From contig NZ_PDOG01000004.1 in assembly GCF_003202205.1 (NCBI RefSeq), positions 338,641 to 402,640 on the forward strand: a stretch of 64,000 nucleotides of DNA, given 5' to 3'. Origin of the DNA: Halomonas sp. LBP4. GTDB lineage: Bacteria; Pseudomonadota; Gammaproteobacteria; Pseudomonadales; Halomonadaceae. Positions 27,982 through 40,861 of this stretch are shown in pieces. The position numbers and the translations under genes are program-made. The stretch's first letter is position 1. Each line of letters opens with the position of its first letter. The notes under the pieces are model-generated. The model did no database searches and had not been told where the DNA came from. It saw only the letters and a list, made by a program, of their open reading frames with translations.

Positions 27982-28749
27982 ATGAAAATCGCCACCATCA
28001 ATGTCAACGGCATTCGGGAGGCGGTCGGTCGGGGCTTTCTCGACTGGCTGGCCGACCAGGATGCCGATGTCGTCTGCGTACAGAACCTCAAGGCCAAGAG
28101 CTTCGAGCTGGACGACAGTATCCTCTACCCGGAAGGCTACGAGGGCTACTTCCTCGACGCCGAGCAGGACGGCTTCTCCGGCGTCGGGCTCTACTGCCGC
28201 AAGATTCCCAAGGCCATCATGTACGGCCTGGGCTTCCCGCAGTGCGACCATGAAGGCCGCTTCCTGCAAGCCGATTACGACCGCTTCAGCATCGCCAGCT
28301 TCCTGATGCCCGACGGCAGCGACCCGACCGCCAAGCAGACCTTCATGGCCCAGTACCAGGAGTACCTGGCCAAGATGGCCCGCAAGCGTCGGGAATACAT
28401 CATCTGCGGCACCTGGCACATCGCCCACAAGACCATCGACCTGGCCAACTGGGCGGACAACCAGACCACTCCCGGCTTCAAGCCCGAGGAGCGCGCCTGG
28501 ATGGACCAGGTCTTCGGCCCCACTGGCTTCATCGATACCTTCCGCGAGATCAACCGCGACGCCGGGGAGTACACCTGGTGGCCGGCCCTGGATCAGGACC
28601 AGCCACGCTCGCGCCAGGAAGGCTGGCGCATCGACTACCAGGTGGTGGGCCCCAACTTCCGCCGCCACGTGATCGATGCCTGGATCGATACCGACGCCAC
28701 CTTCTCCGAGTTCGCCCCGTTGATCGTCGAGTACGACCTGACGCTCTGA
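27982..28749 (+). CDS. crc: Crc-like catabolite repression control protein (inactive ExoIII fold)
   Basis: A 255-residue member of the exonuclease III/AP-endonuclease fold. The metal and catalytic residues of ExoIII are not kept: the LQETK glutamate is Asn in VQNLK (residue 35), GDxN is replaced by CGTWHIAH, and SDHxP by SEFAPL. The closest pattern is pseudomonad Crc (RKRREYI..G, PGF..ERAWMD, DYQ.. and APLIV.YD). Crc works with Hfq to block translation of catabolic mRNAs. The ATG at 27982 gives the family start MKIATINVNGI. Position next to pyrE supports the identity. Binding activity is inferred. Confidence 0.85.
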   Translation: MKIATINVNGIREAVGRGFLDWLADQDADVVCVQNLKAKSFELDDSILYPEGYEGYFLDAEQDGFSGVGLYCRKIPKAIMYGLGFPQCDHEGRFLQADYDRFSIASFLMPDGSDPTAKQTFMAQYQEYLAKMARKRREYIICGTWHIAHKTIDLANWADNQTTPGFKPEERAWMDQVFGPTGFIDTFREINRDAGEYTWWPALDQDQPRSRQEGWRIDYQVVGPNFRRHVIDAWIDTDATFSEFAPLIVEYDLTL

Positions 28750-28784
28750 TCGCGCCCCTTCGTCGCCGCTCCGGCTCCGGCCGG

Positions 28785-28824
28785 AACGCATTGCGCCGGC
28801 CCAATAAGGCCGGCGCAATGCGTT
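28785..28824. terminator. Long perfect hairpin downstream of crc
   Basis: A 17-base perfect inverted repeat (stem 28785-28801 and 28808-28824, loop CAATAA) lies 36 bases after the crc stop and before the dispersed hairpin element. No T-run follows, so it may be an mRNA-stabilising structure or a processed terminator. Confidence 0.55.
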
Positions 28825-28850
28825 AGGTAGTGGCTCATGGCTGTTCCGTC

Positions 28851-29016
28851 GACAGGCCTTCGCGGAGGCGCTGTGAACCCATCCCTGGGCGCTACCTGCG
28901 CCCAGCTGCGCTCTCGCATCCTGCTCCGCTTGCAGGGCCGGTGCTGGCCATCCATGGCCAGCCCGTTCGGAGCAGTGCTCCTCACCCCTGGCGCAGGACC
29001 TCCGCTTCGGCCTGTC
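28851..29016 (+). repeat. Dispersed hairpin repeat, copy A
   Basis: Ends are imperfect inverted repeats GACAGGCCTTCGCGGAGG (28851-28868) and CCTCCGCTTCGGCCTGTC (28999-29016), 15 of 18 pairing around a three-base internal loop. The left arm continues into a 27-base block (CGCTGTGAACCC ... CTGGGCGCTAC) shared with copy B at 45975-46059. The interior of about 100 bases is not shared. It occupies most of the crc-rph gap; no gene is supported there. Confidence 0.7.
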
Positions 29017-29042
29017 CCCCCGCCATTCGCGCCAACGCCATG

Positions 29043-29765
29043 TCAGCGACGAATCCCCAGGGCCTCGCGCTGATGGGCGAACAGCTCGGCCCCGGCCCGT
29101 TCGGCCAGGTCGAGCATGGCGTCGAGCTCCGTGCGGGAGAAGGTGCCCGCCTCGGCGGTGCCCTGCACCTCGATCATCCCGCCGCTCTCGGCCATCACCA
29201 CGTTCATGTCGGTATCGGCGCCGCTGTCTTCGGGGTAGTCGAGGTCCACCACCGGCACGCCCTGGAAGATGCCCACCGAGACCGAGCTGACCAGTTGCTT
29301 GAAGGGGTCGCCCTTGAGCTTCTTCTCGCGTTGCAGGTAGCGGATGGCGTCGATCAGCGCCACGCAGCCACCGGTGATCGCGGCGGTGCGGGTGCCGCCA
29401 TCGGCCTGGATCACGTCGCAATCCACGGTGATGGTGAACTCGCCGATCTTCTTGAGGTTCACCGCCGCCCGCAGCGAGCGCCCGATCAGCCGCTGGATCT
29501 CCAGGGTACGGCCGCCCTGCTTGCCGCGGGCCGCCTCGCGTCCGCCGCGGGTATGGGTGGCACGGGGCAGCATGCCGTACTCGGCGGTGACCCAGCCCTG
29601 TCCCTTGCCGCGCAGCCAGCGCGGCACCCCGGCCTCGACGCTGGCGTTGCACAGCACCCGGGTGTCACCGAACTCCACCAGCACCGACCCCTCGGCATGG
29701 CGGGTATAGTCACGGGTCAGGCGGATCTCGCGGGGCTGGTCGGGCTGTCGTCCACTGGGGCGCAT
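29043..29765 (-). CDS. rph: Ribonuclease PH
   Basis: Phosphorolytic 3'-5' exoribonuclease that trims tRNA and rRNA 3' ends. The 240-residue length is standard. Motifs are [77 protein letters not shown] and [18 protein letters not shown]. The ATG at 29765 gives the canonical start. Divergent from yicC, as in many gammaproteobacteria. Confidence 0.96.
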   Translation of the reverse strand: MRPSGRQPDQPREIRLTRDYTRHAEGSVLVEFGDTRVLCNASVEAGVPRWLRGKGQGWVTAEYGMLPRATHTRGGREAARGKQGGRTLEIQRLIGRSLRAAVNLKKIGEFTITVDCDVIQADGGTRTAAITGGCVALIDAIRYLQREKKLKGDPFKQLVSSVSVGIFQGVPVVDLDYPEDSGADTDMNVVMAESGGMIEVQGTAEAGTFSRTELDAMLDLAERAGAELFAHQREALGIRR

Positions 29766-29879
29766 AGAATCTCTCGTCTTTCGGTTGGGCATCATGGCCG
29801 CGTCGGCCTGGGGGCCGCCATTCTACACCCTTAATCGGGTACACTGGTGCCCCACCGCCGCGACGCATCAGGAGTTCCC

Positions 29880-30743
29880 ATGGCTCACAGCATGACCGCC
29901 TTTACCCGCCTGGGCCGGGAAGCCGAGTGGGGCAGCCTGCAGCTGGAGCTGCGCTCGGTGAACCAGCGCTACCTGGACCCCCACTTCCGCCTGCCGGAGT
30001 GCCTGCGCGACCTGGAGCCGGTGTTCCGCGAGGGGCTCCGCTCGCGCCTGGCCCGCGGCAAGGTGGAGTGCACCCTGCGCTTCGAGCCGGCCAGCGACGC
30101 GGCGACCCTGGCCGTCAGCCGCGAACGGCTCGAGGCCCTGGCCGCGGCCCTGGCCGAGGTGCGCGGCGTGGTGAGCGACGCCCCCATGCCCGATGCCCTG
30201 GCCCTGCTCGACCACCCCGGCGTGCTCGATGCCCGGGGCCCGGACCTCGAGACCGTCAAGGCCGAGGCCACCGCGCTGTTCGAGGCCGCGCTCGACGACC
30301 TGGTCGCCGGCCGCGCCCGCGAGGGCGACAAGCTCGCCGGCCTGATCCGCGAGCGGCTGGCGGCGGTGAACGCCCAGGTGGCCGAGGTACGTCGGCTGAT
30401 GCCGGAGATCCTCGAGCGCCAGCGCGCCCAGCTGCTGGAGCGTCTCGAGGTGGTCAAGGCCGACCTCGAGCCCCAGCGGCTCGAGGCCGAGCTGGTGCTG
30501 CTGGCCCAGAAGGCCGACGTCGACGAGGAGCTCGACCGCCTGGCGACCCATGTCGCCGAGGTCGAGCGTCAGCTGGGCCAGAAGGGCCCGGTGGGGCGGC
30601 GACTCGACTTCCTGATGCAGGAGCTCAACCGCGAGGCCAACACCCTCTCCTCCAAGGCGGTGGTCGCCAGCACCACCCGCTGCGCCGTGGAGCTGAAGGT
30701 GCTGATCGAGCAGATGCGCGAGCAGATCCAGAACATCGAGTAA
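29880..30743 (+). CDS. yicC: YicC-family endoribonuclease
   Basis: A 287-residue protein of the YicC/YloC family, recently described as an endoribonuclease linked to RNA decay. The N-terminal domain starts MAHSMTAFTRLGRE and holds LRSVNQRYLDPHFRLPE. The C-terminal DUF1732 part has DVDEELDRLATHV, KGPVGRRLDFLMQELNREAN and TTRCAVELKVLIEQMREQIQN. The ATG at 29880 follows AGGAG. The histidine-kinase gene starts seven bases after its stop but belongs to a different functional unit. Confidence 0.93.
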   Translation: MAHSMTAFTRLGREAEWGSLQLELRSVNQRYLDPHFRLPECLRDLEPVFREGLRSRLARGKVECTLRFEPASDAATLAVSRERLEALAAALAEVRGVVSDAPMPDALALLDHPGVLDARGPDLETVKAEATALFEAALDDLVAGRAREGDKLAGLIRERLAAVNAQVAEVRRLMPEILERQRAQLLERLEVVKADLEPQRLEAELVLLAQKADVDEELDRLATHVAEVERQLGQKGPVGRRLDFLMQELNREANTLSSKAVVASTTRCAVELKVLIEQMREQIQNIE

Positions 30744-30749
30744 CGGCCG

Positions 30750-32525
30750 ATGACGGCAAGACAGGCGCCATCACGACGTACGACTGCCCCCGCCGCATCG
30801 GGCCTGCTGTGGGCGATCGCGGTGGTCGTCAGTCTCCCCCTGACGCCGTTGTCGGGCTGGGGGCAAGAATCGTCCCCCGCCGACGAAGGCCGCAGCGACG
30901 CCACCATCGTCGTCGGGGGAGATCACTACCACCCGCCCTACGAGTTCCTCGACGAGGACGGCCAGCCCACCGGCTACAACGTGGAGTTGACCCGGGCCAT
31001 CGCCGAGTTGATGGGCATCGAGGTGCAGATCGAGCTCGGCGTCTGGGGCGACATGCGCCGCCGCCTGGTAAGCGGCGAGATCGACATCCTCCAGGGCATG
31101 TCCTACTCCGAGGAACGCGCCCGGCAGTTCGACTTCGCCCCACCCCACGCCATCGTGCATCAATCGATCTTCGCCCGCCGCGGCGACCCGGCCGTGGAGG
31201 TGGAGGGATTGAGGGGCAAGGAGGTGATCGTCCAGCGCGGCGACATCATGCACGACTACCTGGTCGAGCACGACGTGGGCGCACGGCTGATCACCACGGA
31301 TACCCATGCCGATGCCCTGCGCCTGCTGGCCTCGGGTCAGCATGACTATGCCCTGGTCGCCAACCTGCCGGCGCTCTACCTGGGCCGGGAGCTGGGGCTG
31401 ACCAACATCGTGCCGGTGGCCAGGCCCTTCTCGTTGCGCTACGGCTACGCGGTGAAACGAGGCGATTCGAACCTGCTCGCCCAGTTCAGCGAGGGGCTGG
31501 CCATCCTGAAGAACACCGGCCGCCACCAGGCGATCTACGACAAGTGGCTGGGGCCCCTGGAGGCCCCGGACGGCATTCCCTGGAAGAAGATCGGCCAGGT
31601 CGGCGCGGCGGCCTCCGCGGCCCTGCTGTTGATCCTGGGCGGTATCGTGGTCTGGAACCGGATGCTCAAGCGACAGGTCGCCAGCCGCACCGAGGAGCTG
31701 CGCCTGCACCAGCAGCAACTGATCCAGGCCGACAAGATGACGTCTCTCGGCATTCTGGTGTCCGGCGTCGCCCACGAGATCAACAACCCCAGCAGCCTGT
31801 TGCTGCTCAACCTGCCGGTACTGCGCGATGCCTATGCCGACGCCCAGCCGATTCTCGAAGCGCACTACCGCACCCATGGCGACTTCACGCTCGGCGGCCT
31901 CGAGTATTCACGCATGCGCGACGAGATCCCGTACATGCTCGACGACATGCTGGAGGGCACCAAGCGCATCAGGCGCATCGTCGGGGATCTCAAGGACTTC
32001 GCTCGGCAAGGCAGCCCGGGCCAGGCAGAAGCGCTGGACCTCAACGAGGTCGTGGGCACCGCCATTCGTCTGGTCGACACCTCGATTCGCCAGGCCACCC
32101 GGTGCTTCGCCACGCACTATGCGGAAGACCTGCCCGCCATCGAAGGCAATGCCCAGCGCATCGAGCAGGTGGTGATCAACCTGGTGCTGAATGCCTGCCA
32201 GGCCCTGGATGACATGGAGCAGGCCATCGTCCTGACCACCCGCCACGATCGCGACAGGCGCTGCGTGCTCCTCGAGGTGAGCGACCAGGGCCGGGGCATC
32301 GACCCCGAGTCGATGAACCTGCTGACCGACCCGTTCTTCACCACCCGGCGCGAATGCGGCGGCACCGGACTGGGACTGTCCGTCTCCGCCGGTATCGTGC
32401 GTGAGCACCACGGCACCCTGACCTTCGCGTCGAGCCCGGGAGAGGGCACCACCGTCACCCTTGCCCTGCCGGTACCGCCGCAACCGCCCCCCGCCGAGGC
32501 GCCGTCGCCCCCGGCGCCGGGCTGA
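30750..32525 (+). CDS. Sensor histidine kinase with periplasmic amino-acid-binding (SBP_bac_3) domain
   Basis: A 591-residue sensor. An N-terminal signal/anchor (about 15-38) leads to a periplasmic family-3 solute-binding domain (residues about 50-270: PYEFLDEDGQPTGYNVELTR, GEIDILQGMSYSEERARQF). A membrane helix (about 287-307) and a short coiled segment precede the kinase core. The phosphoacceptor is His342 in SGVAHEINNPSS; the N box is NLVLNACQAL, with GRGID and GGTGLGLSVSAGIV for ATP. The binding domain belongs to the polar amino-acid class, so it probably senses glutamine or a similar amino acid directly. The sigma-54 activator gene follows after 62 bases; together they should control the symporter and glutaminase downstream. 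The tail is Pro-rich. Confidence 0.9.
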   Translation: MTARQAPSRRTTAPAASGLLWAIAVVVSLPLTPLSGWGQESSPADEGRSDATIVVGGDHYHPPYEFLDEDGQPTGYNVELTRAIAELMGIEVQIELGVWGDMRRRLVSGEIDILQGMSYSEERARQFDFAPPHAIVHQSIFARRGDPAVEVEGLRGKEVIVQRGDIMHDYLVEHDVGARLITTDTHADALRLLASGQHDYALVANLPALYLGRELGLTNIVPVARPFSLRYGYAVKRGDSNLLAQFSEGLAILKNTGRHQAIYDKWLGPLEAPDGIPWKKIGQVGAAASAALLLILGGIVVWNRMLKRQVASRTEELRLHQQQLIQADKMTSLGILVSGVAHEINNPSSLLLLNLPVLRDAYADAQPILEAHYRTHGDFTLGGLEYSRMRDEIPYMLDDMLEGTKRIRRIVGDLKDFARQGSPGQAEALDLNEVVGTAIRLVDTSIRQATRCFATHYAEDLPAIEGNAQRIEQVVINLVLNACQALDDMEQAIVLTTRHDRDRRCVLLEVSDQGRGIDPESMNLLTDPFFTTRRECGGTGLGLSVSAGIVREHHGTLTFASSPGEGTTVTLALPVPPQPPPAEAPSPPAPG

Positions 32526-32587
32526 AACAGCGCAAGAGCGCCGCACGAGAAGCCACGCACTCCTGGACTGTAGGTGGAAAGCGTCCG

Positions 32588-34012
<1,425 letters not shown>

Positions 34013-34209
34013 GCAGCCGCCAACCCCTATAACCGGCGCCATACCCATAACCCTGGTTATAACCTGGCGTATCATGCTGTATTAATTGGCTTTTCCATGC
34101 CTGATGCAGGCACCTGGCAGCCCACGGTTATACCCCTTCGTCTCGCCCCGGCCAGCAGGCCATCGCCAATAGCCTTTCCATAACAACGGGTTAAATCTTT
34201 TCGGCCGGA
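34013..34209. promoter_or_regulatory. Cluster of candidate activator sites (ATAACC/GGTTAT) upstream of the symporter promoter
   Basis: Half-sites are TATAACC (34028-34034), the 14-base palindrome ATAACCCTGGTTAT (34047-34060) with an adjoining TATAACC (34058-34064), GGTTATA (34126-34132), and a degenerate TAAC-N5-GTTA (34181-34193). They lie 30-180 bases before the -24/-12 promoter, the normal distance for enhancer sites of NtrC-type activators. No gene is supported between 34013 and 34363. Confidence 0.55.
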
Positions 34210-34225
34210 TGGCACGCCATTTGCG
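34210..34225 (+). promoter_or_regulatory. Sigma-54 promoter of the symporter gene
   Basis: TGGCAC-GCCAT-TTGCG matches the -24/-12 consensus (TGGCACN5TTGCW) with invariant GG and GC ten bases apart. It implies a start near 34236 and a leader of about 130 bases before the ATG at 34364. It lies directly after a gene for a sigma-54 activator. Confidence 0.85.
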
Positions 34226-34363
34226 TTGTATCTGTCGGCTCGTGACGACCCACGGGCCCCGGAAAGCCCGGCAACGACAGAGACGATTAACAACCACGGC
34301 GACGGCCAACACGGCCACTGCGCACCTTTCCATGCCAACAACAACCACCGGTGGAGATTCATC

Positions 34364-35830
<1,467 letters not shown>

Positions 35831-35839
35831 ACCTCAACC

Positions 35840-35859
35840 GGCCCGGCCATGGCCGGGCC
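35840..35859 (+). terminator. Weak hairpin between symporter and glutaminase genes
   Basis: GGCCCGGC-CATG-GCCGGGCC forms a perfect eight-base stem nine bases after the symporter stop and is followed by a C/T-rich run. It could attenuate rather than fully end transcription into the glutaminase gene. Confidence 0.45.
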
Positions 35860-35937
35860 CCCCTCTCGTCCCTGTCAGGGGTCACTACAACGCATGAATA
35901 CCTGCACGAAACGCGCTTCGACCCGAGGCCTGGCATC

Positions 35938-36885
35938 ATGCTGACGATGCAGTCATGGGTGGAGGAGATAGACCGACGCGCACGGGAGACACTGGGGCAG
36001 GGCCGCGTCGCCGATTACATACCGGCGCTCGCGGAGCAGGATGCCAACCGGTTCGGCATCGCGATCTGCACCACCGACGGGGCGCAGTACACGGCTGGCG
36101 ATGCGCAGGAGCCGTTCTCCATCCAGAGCCTGTCGAAGGTGTTCCTGCTGACCCTGGCCCTGCGTGCGCACGGGGACGCGCTGTGGGAACGGGTTGGCCT
36201 CAACCCCTCGGGGATGCCGTTCAACTCCCTGGCGCAGCTGGAAGCGGAGCGCGGCAGGCCCCGAAACCCCTTCATCAACGCCGGCGCCATCGTGGTCGCC
36301 GACCACCTGGTCAGCGCCTTCGCCACCCCCTCGAAGCATATCCAGGACATCGCCAGGACGCTGTCCGGCAACCCCTCGATCCTGATCGACAGGCACGTGC
36401 TGGCGTCGGAATGGCAGCACCGCTCCCGAAATGCCGCCATGGCCTACCTGATGAAGGCCTTCGGCAATATCGACAACGATGTCGACGCTGTCCTCGACGC
36501 CTATTTCTCCTGCTGCTCGCTACGCATGAGCTGCCTCGACCTTGCCGTCGCCATGAACTACCTCGCCGCCGACGGCCACGCCCTGGCGACCGGCAAGTCG
36601 TTCATCACACCGGACCTGGCGCGCCGGATCAATTCGATCATGTTCACCTGCGGCATGTACGATGCCGCGGGCGACTTCGCCTACCGCGTGGGCCTGCCGG
36701 CCAAGAGCGGCGTCGGTGGCGGCATCGTCGCCATCGTGCCTGGCCGGTTGTCGGTCTGCGCCTGGTCCCCGGCTCTCGACGCGAACGGCAACTCGGTAGC
36801 CGCCCAGCATGCCCTCGAGCTGCTCACCGACAAGCTGGGAGTCCGGATCGCCAATACCGCCCCAGCCGGGGCAGGGGTCCGGTAA
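35938..36885 (+). CDS. glsA: Glutaminase (serine-dependent GlsA family)
   Basis: Hydrolyses L-glutamine to glutamate and ammonia. The 315-residue protein has the beta-lactamase-like S-x-x-K active site (Ser64/Lys67 in FSIQSLSKVF), NPFINAGAIV, a Tyr-containing SCLDLAVAMNYLA region and the closing AKSGVGGGIVAIVPG. The usual length is about 305-310, and a second in-frame ATG at 35947 is equally possible. It lies 107 bases after the amino-acid symporter within the sigma-54/two-component unit. This suggests that imported glutamine is deamidated as nitrogen or osmolyte source. Confidence 0.92.
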   Translation: MLTMQSWVEEIDRRARETLGQGRVADYIPALAEQDANRFGIAICTTDGAQYTAGDAQEPFSIQSLSKVFLLTLALRAHGDALWERVGLNPSGMPFNSLAQLEAERGRPRNPFINAGAIVVADHLVSAFATPSKHIQDIARTLSGNPSILIDRHVLASEWQHRSRNAAMAYLMKAFGNIDNDVDAVLDAYFSCCSLRMSCLDLAVAMNYLAADGHALATGKSFITPDLARRINSIMFTCGMYDAAGDFAYRVGLPAKSGVGGGIVAIVPGRLSVCAWSPALDANGNSVAAQHALELLTDKLGVRIANTAPAGAGVR

Positions 36886-37735
<850 letters not shown>

Positions 37736-37854
37736 GTCAGGGGAACCGAGGGTCGAGTAACCTATTGGGTCTATCCATTGGTGGAATCCTGGCCCGCGAC
37801 CGCCCTCACCGCGGGTCCGGCGCCGATTCCCCACCAGCATTCAGGAAGGCATCC

Positions 37855-38115
37855 ATGGCGCGAGTCACAGTCGAAGATTGTCTGGAAAACGTCGAAAACC
37901 GCTTCAAGCTGGTGATGATCTCCACCCAGCGTGCCCGCCAGCTGGCCCGCGGCTCCCGCGACGCCCTGCTGCCCTGGGAGAACGACAAGGCCACCGTGAT
38001 GGCACTGCGCGAGATCGCCGAAGGCCTGATCGACGAGAACGTGCTCGACGAACCGGTCGAGGCGCCGGTGCGCATCCGCCGCGAACCCGAGCCGGGTCTC
38101 GCCGCCGAGGAGTGA
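37855..38115 (+). CDS. rpoZ: RNA polymerase omega subunit
   Basis: An 86-residue subunit that helps assemble the core enzyme and forms part of the ppGpp site. The sequence starts [20 protein letters not shown] and continues with [20 protein letters not shown] and [13 protein letters not shown], the conserved omega core. It is placed before spoT as in most relatives, a functional pairing because omega and SpoT both serve the ppGpp response. Confidence 0.96.
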   Translation: MARVTVEDCLENVENRFKLVMISTQRARQLARGSRDALLPWENDKATVMALREIAEGLIDENVLDEPVEAPVRIRREPEPGLAAEE

Positions 38116-38181
38116 TCCCGCACGACGGCTTCCCGCCGCCTCACTTCGTAGGGCTCTCACGCAGGATTCAGGGCGCGCCGC

Positions 38182-40317
38182 ATGTTCACCATCGATGACC
38201 TGGCCGACCGACTCGGCGGCTACCTCCCCCCGGACGAGATCCAGCAGGTCAAGCGTGCCTTCTACTACGCCGAGCAGGCCCACGACGGCCAGCGGCGGCG
38301 CTCGGGCGAGCCCTACGTCACGCATCCGCTGGCCGTGGCGAACATTCTCGCCAACATGCACATGGACCATCAGAGCCTGATGGCCGCCATGCTGCACGAC
38401 GTGATCGAGGACACCGGGGTCGGCAAGGAGGCCCTGGCCGAGCAGTTCGGCAAGCCGGTGGCGGAACTGGTCGACGGCGTCTCCAAGCTGACCCAGATCA
38501 CCTTCGAGGACAAGGCGGTCGCCCAGGCCGAGAACTTCCAGAAGATGGTGCTGGCGATGTCCCGGGACATCCGGGTGATCATCGTCAAGCTCGCCGACCG
38601 CCTGCACAACATGCGCACCCTGGGCGCCCTGCGCCCCGAGAAGAAGCGCCGCATCGCCCGCGAGACGCTCGAGATCTACGCCCGCGTCGCCAGCCGGCTG
38701 GGCATCAACACCATCCGGGTCGAGCTCGAGGACCTCTCCTTCCAGGCCCTGCACCCGATGCGCGCCGAGCGCATCAAGCGCGCCGTTTCCAGCGCCCGCG
38801 GCAACCGCCGCTCGGCGATCCGCCAGATCCAGAATGCCCTGCAGACGAGCCTCGACGACGAGGGGTTGCCCGGCACCGTGGTCGGCCGCCAGAAACACCT
38901 GCTGTCGATCTACAAGAAGATGCGCGACCAGCGCAAGCCGTTCGCCGAGATCATGGACGTCTTCGGCTTCCGCATCATCACCAACGACGTCGACAGCTGC
39001 TACCGTATCCTCGGCGTGGTGCACAACCTCTACAAGCCGGTGCCGGGCCGCTTCAAGGACTATATCGCCATCCCCAAGGCCAACGGCTACCAGAGCCTGC
39101 ACACCACCCTGTTCGGTTCGAGCGGCATGCCCATCGAGGTGCAGATCCGCACCCGCGAGATGGAGGCGATGGCCAACAACGGCATCGCCGCCCACTGGCT
39201 CTACAAGGCCGGCCAGACCGAGCATCCCATCGCCGAGGGCAGCCATGCCCGGGCCCGGGCCTGGGTCAAGGGGCTGCTGGAGATGCAGCGCCACGCCGGG
39301 GATTCGCTCGAGTTCATCGAGCACGTCAAGAACGACCTCTTCCCCGACGACATCTATGTCTTCACGCCCAAGGGCGACATCATGGAGCTGCCCCAGGGCG
39401 CCACGGTGATCGACTTCGCCTACAGCGTGCATACCGATATCGGCAACAGCTGCATCGCCTGCCGCATCGACCGCCACCTGGCACCGCTCTCCACCCGGCT
39501 CGAGAGCGGCCAGACCCTGGAGATCATCACCGCCCCCGGGGCCAAGCCCAACCTGGCCTGGCTCAATTTCGTGATCACCGCCAAGGCACGCTCGGCGATC
39601 CGCCATGCCCTGAAGCACCAGCAGCAGACCGAGGCGGTGCAGCTCGGCCGGCGCCTGCTCAACAAGTCCCTGGCCGACTTCGAGACCAGCCTGGAGGAGC
39701 TGCCCGACGGCCCGCTCCGCACCCTGCTGGCCGAGCTCACGCTGAAGAACGAGGACTCCCTGCTGGAGTCCATCGGCCTGGGCACCCGGGTCGCCCATGT
39801 GGTGGCACGCCGGCTGATCGACCTGCAGCATGGCGATGCGCGCGCGACGGCGGATCGCCAGGGCCGGCCCCACGGCCCCATCGTGATCAGCGGTGCCGAG
39901 GGCATGGTGATCAAGTTCGCCCGCTGCTGCCATCCGCTGCCCGGCGACCCGGTGATCGGCCATCTCTCGGTGGGCAAGGGGATCGTGGTGCATCGCACCG
40001 AGTGCCGCAATCTCGGCGAGCTGAAGAGCGACCCGGACAAGCTGTTCGCCCTGGAGTGGTCCGACGAGGTCGACGAGGACTTCCCCGTCGCGTTGCGGCT
40101 GGAAGTGGAGAGCCGCCGCGGCCTGGTGGCCGAACTCGCCGGCCTGGCCACCGACGCCGGGGCCAACATCGAGCGCATCGGCATCGAGGAGCGTGACGCC
40201 CGGCTGTCGATCGTTCACCTGACCCTGGCGGTGCACGACCGCGTCCATCTGGCCAGGATCATCAAGCGCCTGCGCAACCTGTCCCACATCGGCAGGATCT
40301 CGCGCGTCGGCAACTGA
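38182..40317 (+). CDS. spoT: Bifunctional (p)ppGpp synthetase/hydrolase SpoT
   Basis: A 711-residue stringent-response enzyme. The HD hydrolase domain is intact (AMLHDVIEDTGV and KLADRLHNMRTL), followed by the synthetase domain (KHLLSIYKKM, IMDVFGFRIIT, KANGYQSLHTTLFG), a TGS domain (VFTPKGDIMELPQGATVIDF), a helical/zinc-finger-like region with CCHPLPGDPVIG, and a C-terminal ACT domain. Length and intact HD motif indicate SpoT rather than RelA. Confidence 0.96.
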   Translation: MFTIDDLADRLGGYLPPDEIQQVKRAFYYAEQAHDGQRRRSGEPYVTHPLAVANILANMHMDHQSLMAAMLHDVIEDTGVGKEALAEQFGKPVAELVDGVSKLTQITFEDKAVAQAENFQKMVLAMSRDIRVIIVKLADRLHNMRTLGALRPEKKRRIARETLEIYARVASRLGINTIRVELEDLSFQALHPMRAERIKRAVSSARGNRRSAIRQIQNALQTSLDDEGLPGTVVGRQKHLLSIYKKMRDQRKPFAEIMDVFGFRIITNDVDSCYRILGVVHNLYKPVPGRFKDYIAIPKANGYQSLHTTLFGSSGMPIEVQIRTREMEAMANNGIAAHWLYKAGQTEHPIAEGSHARARAWVKGLLEMQRHAGDSLEFIEHVKNDLFPDDIYVFTPKGDIMELPQGATVIDFAYSVHTDIGNSCIACRIDRHLAPLSTRLESGQTLEIITAPGAKPNLAWLNFVITAKARSAIRHALKHQQQTEAVQLGRRLLNKSLADFETSLEELPDGPLRTLLAELTLKNEDSLLESIGLGTRVAHVVARRLIDLQHGDARATADRQGRPHGPIVISGAEGMVIKFARCCHPLPGDPVIGHLSVGKGIVVHRTECRNLGELKSDPDKLFALEWSDEVDEDFPVALRLEVESRRGLVAELAGLATDAGANIERIGIEERDARLSIVHLTLAVHDRVHLARIIKRLRNLSHIGRISRVGN

Positions 40318-40326
40318 CTCATTCCC

Positions 40327-40372
40327 TGGGGAGCCGCGCGCCGGGGACACGGCGGGCGGGTTCCCTTTTTCT
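40327..40372 (+). terminator. Probable terminator after spoT
   Basis: A long GC stem (CCGCGCGCCG / CGGCGGGCGG, one mismatch, extended by GGGA/TCCC) is followed by TTTTTCTC. It separates spoT from ridA. Confidence 0.6.
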
Positions 40373-40422
40373 CAACGATCCTTATCGAACGTCCTCAATC
40401 GAACGACAACGCGGAGAACCCC

Positions 40423-40812
40423 ATGAGCAACAAGGCCGTGATCAATACCGACAAGGCGCCTGCCGCCATCGGCCCCTACTCCCAGGCCATCAAGGCCGGC
40501 AACACCGTCTACCTCTCCGGCCAGATCCCGCTGGACCCGGCCACCATGACGATCGTCTCCGACGACTTCGAGGCCCAGGCCCGCCAGGTCTTCGCCAACC
40601 TCAAGGCCGTCTGCGAGGAGGCCGCCGGGTCGCTCGGCGAGATCGTCAAGATCAACCTCTACCTGGTGGACCTGGACAACTTCGCCATCGTCAACCGGGT
40701 GATGGAGGAGTTCTTCAGCGCCCCCTTCCCGGCCCGCGCCGCCATGGGGGTGAAGGCGCTGCCCAAGGGCAGCCAGGTGGAAGCCGAGGCGGTGATGGTC
40801 ATCGGCGACTAG
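40423..40812 (+). CDS. ridA: RidA-family 2-iminobutanoate/2-iminopropanoate deaminase
   Basis: A 129-residue trimeric enzyme that hydrolyses reactive enamine/imine intermediates. Motifs are [28 protein letters not shown], the Arg in [22 protein letters not shown], and the catalytic region NRVMEEFF. It follows spoT, as in many relatives. Confidence 0.95.
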   Translation: MSNKAVINTDKAPAAIGPYSQAIKAGNTVYLSGQIPLDPATMTIVSDDFEAQARQVFANLKAVCEEAAGSLGEIVKINLYLVDLDNFAIVNRVMEEFFSAPFPARAAMGVKALPKGSQVEAEAVMVIGD

Positions 40813-40861
40813 AAGGTGGCTGACCCTCGCTCGCCAATTTTCGCAACAGACCAGCGTTGAA

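Noticed and set aside
27982..28749. Annotation as active exonuclease III
   Set aside because: Catalytic Glu, Asp/Asn and His positions are substituted; Crc-like motifs fit better.
34226..34363. Extended N-terminus of the symporter from a start at 34226
   Set aside because: The sigma-54 promoter at 34210-34225 places the transcription start near 34236, downstream of that codon, and the ATG at 34364 has a proper ribosome site.
37771..40350. 859-codon open frame opposite rpoZ and spoT
   Set aside because: Shadow of rpoZ and spoT with no family match; explained by GC-rich third positions.
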